A program made the translations under genes and the position numbers. The notes below the pieces were generated by a model, which had not been told where the DNA came from, searched no databases, and saw only the letters and a list, made by a program, of their open reading frames with translations. Shown piece by piece: positions 18,246 through 26,085 of a DNA stretch of 64,000 bases. Position 1 is the stretch's first letter. Every line of letters starts with the position of its first letter. Source of the DNA: Curtobacterium flaccumfaciens UCD-AKU (GTDB lineage Bacteria; Actinomycetota; Actinomycetes; Actinomycetales; Microbacteriaceae); contig NZ_KB714629.1 of the NCBI RefSeq assembly GCF_000349565.1, positions 98,076 through 162,075 of the forward strand. Reading direction: 5' to 3'.

Positions 18246-20261
18246 GTGGCGCAGGACCGTCAAGGGCAGTACGGCCAGGGCGAACCGCTCGGTGCGTCCT
18301 ACCGACTGGTCGAACTGCTCGGGACCGGTGCCACCGGTGAGGTCTGGCGCGTCGAACACACTGCGACCGGTGATGCCTTCGCAGCGAAGCTCCTGCGTGC
18401 CGAACTCGCCGCCGACCCGCAGATCGTCGAGCGCTTCGTCCGGGAGCGCTCCGTGCTCCTCGCCCTGCAGCACCCGTCCGTCGTGCGCGTCCGTGACCTG
18501 GTCGTCGAGGGTGACCGGCTCGCGATCGTCATGGACCTGGTGCCGGGCGGATCCGCCCGCGACCTGCTCGCGGCGAACGGGCCGCTCACTCCGCGTGACG
18601 CCCTGACCATCACCGCCGAGACCCTCGACGCCCTCGCTGCGGCGCACGAGCAGGACGTCACCCACCGTGACGTCAAGCCCGACAACGTGTTGCTCCAGGC
18701 CCCGTGGGAGTCCGGCGCGACCGGCGACGTCCGGGTCAGCGACTTCGGCATCGCTTCCGTCGTCGCCGAGCGCGAGCGCACCACCACCGGGCTCCTCGGC
18801 ACACCGCAGTACATGGCACCCGAGTCGATCAGCCACGGCCGCTCGGGTCCGGCCGCCGACGTCTACGGCGCCGGGGTCATGCTCTACGAGCTGCTGTCCG
18901 GTCGCACGCCGTTCGCCGGGCCTGGCACGGACTTCGCAGTGGCGTACCGGCACGTCACGTCGAACCCGCCCCCACTCGACGTGCCGGACCCGTTGTGGAC
19001 GGCGGTGTCTGCCCTGCTGGCGAAGGACCCGAACGCCCGGCCGTCGGCGGCCGACGCGGCGGGGACTCTCCGTCGGCTCGCACGGTCCCTCGCCTCGGCA
19101 TCCGCGCTGGTCGCTTCCAGCGACCCGGACTCGTTCGACGAGGTCGAGCGTCCGGCGACCGTCGTCCGTGGGGTCCGCCCCGACGACGCGACGGGATCCC
19201 AGACCACCGCCACCGGGGACGACACCGCGGTCGTCGGGCCGGCCCCGGAGCTCGGCCCCGCCGGGTCGCAGACCGTCATCCGGCCGATGGCGCGGCAGCC
19301 GCTGCCCGCCGCACCGGCCGCCGAGCCCGAACCGACGCGTCGGTTCGCCCGCCCCGAATGGCTGACCAACCGTGCGCTCCTGTTCGGCGGCATCGGCGTC
19401 GTGCTCGTCGCCGCACTGATCGTCGGTGGCGTCGTGTGGCTGCCCGGAGCTCTCCAGAAGACGCCGGGGCCCGGTTCCGCGACCGCACAGGCCGCCAACG
19501 CCTACCAGCAGGACCAGCCGCTTCCCACCGGCCTCGCGACCACACGGCGTGCCACCATCGACCCGGCGAAGGGCACCGTGGACCTGCGCATCACGTACGC
19601 GGCGCAGGCGGCCACCCTCAGCGGACCGTTCCTCGAGGTGCTGCCAGGTGCTCGGTCGGGAGACTCCTGCCCCGCGGCCACTTGGTCCGGCGAGGGCATC
19701 ACGGCGAAGCGCAACCAGCCGTCGCTGACCGGTGTGGACACGGCGTGTGCGTGGAGCCTGTCCGGCGTCGAGGTCCCCGCCGGTGGAGACGTCACGGTCG
19801 AGGCCTCTGTGCCACTCTCTGTCAAGGACGGTGCCGCGCTGCAGACCTGGCTCGAGGGTGTCGGCGAGGCGACCACCACAGCCGTGACCGACGACGCCGT
19901 CCGCGGGACTGCCTACCCCGTCCAGCGGCTGCAGGGCGTCGAGGTCCGCACGCCCGACCGGACGGTCAGCCAGACGGCGCTGCCGGTGACCCTGGTGCCG
20001 GTCTGGCCGAACGGTGCCGACGAGCTCAACCCGCTCTACCGCAGTCCGAGCAGCGGGCGGCCGTCGCAGATGCTCGTCGACGTGGCCGGCGGTGAGTCCG
20101 GCGTCCGGTTCGCCGACGGCTGCTCGGGCGCGTTGGCCGTGTCGTCCGACGGGCTCGTGGTCACCGCACTCTCCGTCGCCCCGTCGTGCACCGTCCGGGC
20201 GACGGTGGGGAACTTCACGAACCTCGAGAGCTCGCCCTTCGGGATCACGACGCGCGACTGA
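18246..20261 (+). CDS. transmembrane Ser/Thr protein kinase with exported C-terminal domain
   Basis: 671 residues. A Hanks-type kinase domain (about 18–290) has the Gly loop GTGATGEVW (26–34), Lys48 in AAKLL, catalytic HRDVKPDN near 140, DFGIA near 165 and APESI in the activation segment, so it looks active. A Pro/Ala-rich linker leads to one membrane helix (about 378–400, ALLFGGIGVVLVAALIVGGVVWL). An extracytoplasmic region of ~270 residues follows, without PASTA repeats, with cysteine pairs (SCPAATW, TACAWS, DGCSGAL, PSCTVRA). The GTG at 18246 follows GGGGAATCGGGG. It converges on the FHA–FtsK ATPase gene. Kinase–TM–exported domain is the layout of the EssB pseudokinase of type VIIb secretion systems; this parallel is inference. 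Confidence 0.88.
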   Translation: MAQDRQGQYGQGEPLGASYRLVELLGTGATGEVWRVEHTATGDAFAAKLLRAELAADPQIVERFVRERSVLLALQHPSVVRVRDLVVEGDRLAIVMDLVPGGSARDLLAANGPLTPRDALTITAETLDALAAAHEQDVTHRDVKPDNVLLQAPWESGATGDVRVSDFGIASVVAERERTTTGLLGTPQYMAPESISHGRSGPAADVYGAGVMLYELLSGRTPFAGPGTDFAVAYRHVTSNPPPLDVPDPLWTAVSALLAKDPNARPSAADAAGTLRRLARSLASASALVASSDPDSFDEVERPATVVRGVRPDDATGSQTTATGDDTAVVGPAPELGPAGSQTVIRPMARQPLPAAPAAEPEPTRRFARPEWLTNRALLFGGIGVVLVAALIVGGVVWLPGALQKTPGPGSATAQAANAYQQDQPLPTGLATTRRATIDPAKGTVDLRITYAAQAATLSGPFLEVLPGARSGDSCPAATWSGEGITAKRNQPSLTGVDTACAWSLSGVEVPAGGDVTVEASVPLSVKDGAALQTWLEGVGEATTTAVTDDAVRGTAYPVQRLQGVEVRTPDRTVSQTALPVTLVPVWPNGADELNPLYRSPSSGRPSQMLVDVAGGESGVRFADGCSGALAVSSDGLVVTALSVAPSCTVRATVGNFTNLESSPFGITTRD

Positions 20262-20310
20262 GCGGGCCTGTCGGGGCTGAGCGCGTCGGTCGCGCGACCA
20301 GCTGACAGCG

Positions 20311-20344
20311 TGGAGGCCCGTGGCGGCGTCGCCACGGGCCTCCA
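20311..20344. terminator. bidirectional hairpin between convergent kinase and FtsK-like genes
   Basis: Perfect 15-bp stem (TGGAGGCCCGTGGCG and its complement) with a 4-nt GCGT loop, 50 nt after the kinase stop and 18 nt from the end of the opposing gene. Confidence 0.85.
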
Positions 20345-20361
20345 GTCCGTCAGTCAGTCGG

Positions 20362-23300
20362 TCAGCTGCCTGCGGACGCGGTCTGCACGAGGCGGACGGC
20401 GCCGCCGGAGGACGCGTAGCCGCGACCCACGGTCAGCGCCACCGGTGCTCGGCGCGGGAGCGTGACGCCCAGCAACTCGCCGTCGTAGTCGACGTCCGGC
20501 TGCAGGAGGACGCCGCAACGCGACTTGCGGACCGCTCGTGTCCAGTGGCTGTAGAGCGATCGGAGGTCCGCCGAGCGGCCCGCCGCGACGACGCAGAGCC
20601 CGGGGCGCTCGGTCGCGAGCAGCGTCGCGATGGCCTGGTCGCCGTCATCGAAGCGTTCCGCGTCGTCGATCAACAGCAGCACCGGTCCACGCTCGAGCCG
20701 CAGCCCGGCCAGCAGAGCCGGGACCTCGTCGGGGCCGACGGCGATGCGGTCGAAGTCCCCGGAGGCGAGCGGCGAACGGCGATCACAGATCGCCCAGACC
20801 GCCGGTCGCACGCCATCCGCGGCGCGAGCGAGGGCCGCGAGCGCCAGGAGCACGGTCGACTTGCCCGACCGGGCTGGACCCGCAACGAGCACGTGTTCGC
20901 CGTCGTAGACCTCGAGCGCTGCGGGACGGAGATCGTCCTCGGCGACCCCGATCGGGATCCGCCACGGTTCCCCCGCGAACACCGCACCCGCACCGAGTTC
21001 GTCGACCAGGACGGCGTCGGGCAGCCGACCGACCGCACTCGCCTTCGGAGCCGTGCCGGGCCAGCGCTCGACGAGGCGATCGACGGCCTGCGCCAGCGGG
21101 ACGCCCGGCGTCGCCACGTGGGACTGCAGCCGCAGGATCGAGTCGATGAAGCGACCGGCTACGGGCGGTGGGACGTCCTTCGGGCGGACGCCGATCGAGG
21201 CGTAGTCGTACGGGTCGGCCAGGCGGAACATCCACTTCTGGGTCGTCACTTCGTCCATCGCGGACGGGACCGCCTTGGCGCGGGTCGTCGAGACGGCGAA
21301 CGATATGCCGAGCGCGGGCCCCTCGGCGTAGACGCGGTACAGGGCGTCGAGCAGCAGCTGCCCCTCGAAGTCCTGGTACTCGTCGCGCAGGGCCGCGAGG
21401 CCGTCGATCAACACGACTGCCCGGCGGCCACCCGGAGTGGCGCGACGTCGCTCGAGCTCGACGCGCAGGTGCCGGAGGAACCGCGCCTGCACCTCCCCCG
21501 CGCCGGCACCGGAGCCGACGTAGGCGGTCGTGTGCGGAAGCTGCGCGAGGGGCGCCAGGTCGCCTGGACCCATGTCGAGCACCAGCAGGTCGAGGTCGTC
21601 CGGGCTCGTCGCCTCGGCGAGCTGCAAGGCGAGGGTGGCGAGGGCCGTGCTCGTCCCGCTGCCGGGGATGCCCATGAGCATGAGGTTGCCCTCGTCGAGG
21701 TCCCACCCGGTCGTGACCTGGCGCTGGTGGTCCGGGTCGTCGGCCAGGGCGACGGGCACGGTCCGCAGCGGTCCGACGACGGGCGCCAGCTCGGCCAGCT
21801 CGACGCGATCGCCGAGGGCCTCGGGCCAGATCGGTCGCGGCGGGGCGTGCCCGGCGGCGGCGTTGGCCTGCGCGATCGCCTCGATGAGCTGGTCGAGGTC
21901 GGTGACGTCGGCCGCCGTCGGCGCCGGAGCGGGCATCGGAGCGGGCACGCCGAAGACGTCGGTCGGTCGGACGGACACCGGTTGCTCCGCACGCTCGTCG
22001 CGAGCACGGCCGGTGACGAGCGCGGTCTGCACCGGGGTGATGTCGTCCTGCCCGAGCTTCACGTACGCGCGACCGGTCTGTTGGCGACCGATACCCGCGG
22101 CGGTGGGCACGCCGATCACGTTGGTCGAGTCCTCGCGGCTCTGCACCCGCAGCGCCACCCGCATGTTGGTGTTCGCCAGGATGTCCTCGCTCACGACGCC
22201 AGCAGGCCGCTGGGTGGCGAGGATCATGTGGACGCCGAGTGTCCGACCGACCGCGGCGACGGCGACGAGCGAGGTGAGGACGTCGGGGAAGTCCTTCGCC
22301 AGCATCGCGAACTCGTCTACCACGAGGAGCAGGCGCGGCATCGGTTCGTCGGGCTTCGTCGCCAGGTAGGCGTCGAGGTTGTCGATGTCCGCGCCGGCTG
22401 CGGCGAACACCCGCTGACGACGCTCGAGTTCGGCCTCGAGTGCACGGATCGCACGGTCGGCGAGTTGCTCGTCCAGGTTGCTGATCGTGCCGATGGTGTG
22501 CGGCAGTCGCTCACAGGCGGCGAACGCGGCGCCGCCCTTGAAGTCGACGAGCAGGAAGTTGAGGCGGGTGGGATCGTTGCGTGCAGCGAGCCCGGCGACG
22601 AGCGAGCGCAGGAACTCGCTCTTGCCCGAACCCGTCGTGCCACCGACCAGACCGTGCGGCCCGTCGCGGACCAGATCGAGCTCGAGGACGCCGCTCTCCG
22701 ACGACCCGATCGGGGTCGAGAAGCCGGTGCGGGCGCCCCACGCCGCTCGGATCGTGTCGACGGGGCTCGTGGCCGTCTGGGTTCGCGGAACCGTGTCGTC
22801 CCCCGCGAGCAGCTCCGGCAGGCGGACGAGCGACGGCAAGGACGCCCCCGGAACCAGCAGTTCGGGATCGTCGAAGTGCGCCACGCTGCGGGCGCTCCGT
22901 TCGGCTGTCTCGACGCTGAGTCCGGCGAGCACGACGTCCTCGACGCGGGTCCGGTCCTCCGGCCGGTAGACCGTCGCGGCGGCGTCGGCACCGACCGTGA
23001 CGATCGTCGTGCAGGCTGCGGGAAGCTGCTGCTCGTTGGTCGCGATGACGATCCCGCTCACCCGCCGTGGCTGCTCACCGGGACGGAGCGACTGTCCGGG
23101 GACGGTGCGCCCTTCGCCGAGCAGGTTGCGGGCGGGCGCATCGCGCCCCTCGGTGAGCACCTCGGAGTCGACCACGACGAGCAGGTTCGGGGTCGGTAGC
23201 TCGTCGAGCGACTCCCGCAGCCCTCGGAGCATCGCCGCGCTCTGGTCGCGCTGTGCCGACATCCAACGGGCACCGGTGCTGCTCCCCGCCACGCGCGCGT

Positions 23301-24627
23301 GCGGCAGCCAGGAGGCCCACCCCCAGTCATCGGCACGGCCAGCGTCACAGAAGATGCCCACCGTCAGGTCGGCGGGACCGCAGTGCACGGTGGCCTGCGC
23401 GAGCAGGCTGCGCGCCAGCGCGAGTGCTCCCTCGCGGTCACCGACGATCCCGACGACGCCGGCGTCGGACAGGTCGGCCACCACCGGTGCTGCGGTCAGG
23501 CGACTGTCCGCGATGGCCGCCTTCGCTTCGTCCTCGAGCTTGGACGACGCGGCCCGCTGATCGAGTTCGGGGCGCCACGGTGCGTCTCCGGTGCCGGCGT
23601 GCAGGCTCAGGAAGTCGGTGTCCTGGGAACGTCGCTGCCACAGCAGGGTGGTGGGGAGCTCGGCCCGGCGGACGACGGTGGCCGGGTCGGGGACGAGTTC
23701 CTGCCGACGGGCGGCCTCGACCGCTGCGGCCTCGGCGATCTCACCCCGGAAGGACTCCACTGCCTCGGCGAAGCGGGTGTCCTCCTCCTTCAGGTTCTTC
23801 GCCCGACGGTGCTTCTGCTCGAACCACATGCCGATCGCGGTGACCGGAGACAGCAGCGCGAACAGGGCGAACCGTGCGTCGCCGAGCAGGAGCACCATCG
23901 CCCCGGCGAGGACCAGAGGCGCTGCGACCGTGATCCAGCTGAACTTGGAGGCCTGGGGGACCTCGCGTTTGGCGGGTGGGTCGACGGTCTCGGTCTCGGT
24001 GTTCCGCCCGGCTCGGGGCGGGCGGTTGAACGGCGCGGTCGCCGCGGGCGTCAGGTTGGCCAGCGAGCCCGCGGCCGGCACGGGGACCTCGTCCAGCGCT
24101 GGCCGGACCAACAGCACGGCGCCGCCCACGATGACGCTCGTGGTCCCGGTGAGCAGGACTCCCTCGGCATCGATGCGCTCGCCCGCGATCACGGTGCCGT
24201 TCGTCGACCCGGCGTCACGCACGCGGACCCCGTCGTCCTCGCGCTCGATCGTGCAGTGCTCCCACGACGCGCTCTCGGTGGGCAGCACGACGTCGGCCTG
24301 CGGTGCCCGGCCCACGACGAGCTTCCGGCTGCGCGGGATCGGCACGACCAGACCCGCGTCGAGCCCCCCGGCGAGTGTGACACTCCAGTCGTCGACCAAC
24401 TGCGGGCGCTCCTGCGGCGTGCGTCCGACACGGGACCCCTCGAGCAGGACGAGGTCACGCAGCGGAGTCGCCGCGCTGGTTCGGTGTCCGTCGACCGCGA
24501 GGGAGGTCTCGGCGTCGAGCTCGACGCCGATCGCGGCGGCGACGAGTTCTCCGAGGGAGGACGCGCCGGACCATCCGTCCACCTCGACCGCCTCGCGACG
24601 GTCGTCGAGCTCGATCAGCAGGCGCAT
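20362..24627 (-). CDS. FHA-domain FtsK/SpoIIIE ATPase, EssC/EccC-like secretion motor
   Basis: 1,421-residue membrane ATPase. Residues 1–75 form a small domain with a beta-grasp-like hydrophobic pattern. An FHA domain covers about 80–175, with VVGRAPQADVVL and DGVRVRDAGSTNGTVI carrying the phosphothreonine-binding GR and N residues. Two hydrophobic helices lie at 228–275. Three FtsK-type modules follow: D1 Walker A GTTGSGKSE near 662 with Walker B LLLVVDEFAML near 769; D2 GIPGSGTST near 986, where Thr replaces the Walker Lys; D3 AGPARSGKST near 1248 with VLLLIDDAERF. One chain with FHA–TM–three ATPases is EssC architecture of type VIIb systems, whereas mycobacterial EccC lacks FHA. It ends the operon begun at 28841. 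Confidence 0.88.
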   Translation of the reverse strand: MRLLIELDDRREAVEVDGWSGASSLGELVAAAIGVELDAETSLAVDGHRTSAATPLRDLVLLEGSRVGRTPQERPQLVDDWSVTLAGGLDAGLVVPIPRSRKLVVGRAPQADVVLPTESASWEHCTIEREDDGVRVRDAGSTNGTVIAGERIDAEGVLLTGTTSVIVGGAVLLVRPALDEVPVPAAGSLANLTPAATAPFNRPPRAGRNTETETVDPPAKREVPQASKFSWITVAAPLVLAGAMVLLLGDARFALFALLSPVTAIGMWFEQKHRRAKNLKEEDTRFAEAVESFRGEIAEAAAVEAARRQELVPDPATVVRRAELPTTLLWQRRSQDTDFLSLHAGTGDAPWRPELDQRAASSKLEDEAKAAIADSRLTAAPVVADLSDAGVVGIVGDREGALALARSLLAQATVHCGPADLTVGIFCDAGRADDWGWASWLPHARVAGSSTGARWMSAQRDQSAAMLRGLRESLDELPTPNLLVVVDSEVLTEGRDAPARNLLGEGRTVPGQSLRPGEQPRRVSGIVIATNEQQLPAACTTIVTVGADAAATVYRPEDRTRVEDVVLAGLSVETAERSARSVAHFDDPELLVPGASLPSLVRLPELLAGDDTVPRTQTATSPVDTIRAAWGARTGFSTPIGSSESGVLELDLVRDGPHGLVGGTTGSGKSEFLRSLVAGLAARNDPTRLNFLLVDFKGGAAFAACERLPHTIGTISNLDEQLADRAIRALEAELERRQRVFAAAGADIDNLDAYLATKPDEPMPRLLLVVDEFAMLAKDFPDVLTSLVAVAAVGRTLGVHMILATQRPAGVVSEDILANTNMRVALRVQSREDSTNVIGVPTAAGIGRQQTGRAYVKLGQDDITPVQTALVTGRARDERAEQPVSVRPTDVFGVPAPMPAPAPTAADVTDLDQLIEAIAQANAAAGHAPPRPIWPEALGDRVELAELAPVVGPLRTVPVALADDPDHQRQVTTGWDLDEGNLMLMGIPGSGTSTALATLALQLAEATSPDDLDLLVLDMGPGDLAPLAQLPHTTAYVGSGAGAGEVQARFLRHLRVELERRRATPGGRRAVVLIDGLAALRDEYQDFEGQLLLDALYRVYAEGPALGISFAVSTTRAKAVPSAMDEVTTQKWMFRLADPYDYASIGVRPKDVPPPVAGRFIDSILRLQSHVATPGVPLAQAVDRLVERWPGTAPKASAVGRLPDAVLVDELGAGAVFAGEPWRIPIGVAEDDLRPAALEVYDGEHVLVAGPARSGKSTVLLALAALARAADGVRPAVWAICDRRSPLASGDFDRIAVGPDEVPALLAGLRLERGPVLLLIDDAERFDDGDQAIATLLATERPGLCVVAAGRSADLRSLYSHWTRAVRKSRCGVLLQPDVDYDGELLGVTLPRRAPVALTVGRGYASSGGAVRLVQTASAGS

Positions 24628-24666
24628 GCTCGCGTTGTCCTTCTCGGGGGTCCGTGCGTGGGTGGG

Positions 24667-26085
24667 TCAGCGTGCGGTGGAGTCCTCGAACCACACCAGC
24701 GAGGTTGCCTGGGCCGCGTCGTCGCCGGATGCGTCATCGGAGCCGCCAGCGGCGACGTTGGCGGGTCGGAGACCGAGCTGCTGCGCCGAGGCCGACAGCA
24801 CCGTCGCGCGTGCGCCGAGCGCCTGCTGCCGGGTGAAGTCGAGCGGCGGGCCGGCGATCCCCGCCGCGGAGTCGAGGTCGAGCGTGGCGAGGGCGTCGGT
24901 GACGTCGGTCGGCTCCACGCTCTGGGCCTTCCCGACCGCGCGGATGAGCGCGACGACGGCGTCGTGGCTCCGGGAGTCCGCTGCTCCCGCCACCGCCGAG
25001 AAGGGCCGGTCGCCCGTCAGGTTCTGGGCGTCTGCATCGTCCGCGAGCACCCGGACACCACCGAGGAACGCGGACATCGCCCGCCCCTCGGCGTCGGAGG
25101 AGAGCGCCCGTGCGTCGTCGGTGGCCACTCCGACTGTCCGGAAGGTGCCGCTCAGGCTGCCACCGCCGTCGACGAGCGCTGCGCCGAAGGCCGGGCTCGT
25201 CGCGTCCGGGGTGAGGATGACCGGCACCGTGACGTCGGCGGCCTGGAGTGCTGCCACCAGGGCGCCCTGTCGTTGCGCCGAACCGCTGATGACGACCGCA
25301 TCGGAGTCCGGGTCCACCTTGCGGTCGGTGTCCTGCGCTTCGTCGGCACCCTCGCCCGCACCGCTCACACCGGTCCGTGCGGCGATCGTCTCGGCGAGCG
25401 AGCCCGTGTCCGAGGTGTCGTCGCCGTCGATGACGTGCGCCACCCGGAGCCCTGCAGGAGCACCGCCGCCGAGGTCGACGAGGAGCGGTGATCCGGCGTC
25501 ACCGAGCGCAGCAGTCATGGCACTGCTGACCGAGCCGGCTGCCGGGGCGGTCGTCCAGGAGTCCTTCTCGGCGGGTGCGTAGGGCAGCACGACCGGGACG
25601 CCCTTCGCCGCCGCAGCGGTGAGCGCTCCGGTCACGTGCGCGCCGGACGAAGCGACGACGATGCCCGCGACGCCGCTCTCGGCGAGGTCGGCGACAGCGG
25701 CCTTCGCCCCAGCGGTCGTCCCTCCGTCGTTCTTCGTGACGAGGGTGATGTCGGTTCCGCCGAGCGCGAGTCGTCGCTCGGCGACGAGGGCGCCCTGCGC
25801 CGCTTCGTTCCACTCGGAGCCCTCGCCGTCGCCCAGGGTGACGACGACGCCGATCTTCGTGTCCTCCGGAACGCCCCTGACGGTGATGCCCACGGGCACC
25901 GTGGCCGGGACGGCTTCGGCAGGCGCGCTGCTGCCGATCGCCCGGAACGTCAGGACGGCGGCGACCACCGCGGCCACCAGGAGCACGGCGATGCCGACGA
26001 TGAGCAGTCGGCGTCGGTTGCGCGGACGCCCGGCGTCGGTGCCCTCGGTCTGGTCGATCGTCTGGTCGGTCGTCTGGTCGCTCAT
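24667..26085 (-). CDS. membrane-anchored periplasmic-binding-fold (LivK-like) protein
   Basis: 472 residues. An N-terminal cytoplasmic tail rich in Asp/Thr/Gln (MSDQTTDQTIDQTEGTDAG) precedes one membrane helix (about 25–47) instead of a lipoprotein signal. The rest resembles type I periplasmic binding proteins of the branched-chain amino-acid class: IGVVVTLGDGEGSEWNEAAQGALVAERRL, GGTTAGAKAAVADLAESGVAGIVVASSGAHV, then DAVVISGSAQRQGALVAALQAADVTVPVILTPDA. No transporter subunits are nearby. It overlaps the upstream lipoprotein gene by 4 nt and is followed 39 nt later by the FtsK-like gene. That suggests a structural or ligand-sensing part of a secretion machine rather than uptake. The role is inferred. 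Confidence 0.7.
   Translation of the reverse strand: MSDQTTDQTIDQTEGTDAGRPRNRRRLLIVGIAVLLVAAVVAAVLTFRAIGSSAPAEAVPATVPVGITVRGVPEDTKIGVVVTLGDGEGSEWNEAAQGALVAERRLALGGTDITLVTKNDGGTTAGAKAAVADLAESGVAGIVVASSGAHVTGALTAAAAKGVPVVLPYAPAEKDSWTTAPAAGSVSSAMTAALGDAGSPLLVDLGGGAPAGLRVAHVIDGDDTSDTGSLAETIAARTGVSGAGEGADEAQDTDRKVDPDSDAVVISGSAQRQGALVAALQAADVTVPVILTPDATSPAFGAALVDGGGSLSGTFRTVGVATDDARALSSDAEGRAMSAFLGGVRVLADDADAQNLTGDRPFSAVAGAADSRSHDAVVALIRAVGKAQSVEPTDVTDALATLDLDSAAGIAGPPLDFTRQQALGARATVLSASAQQLGLRPANVAAGGSDDASGDDAAQATSLVWFEDSTAR

Noticed and set aside
20320-23199. 959-residue open frame on the plus strand, antisense to the FHA–FtsK gene
   Set aside because: High G+C keeps antisense frames open; the translation is Arg/Gly/Asp-rich with no domain, while the minus strand has clear FtsK motifs.
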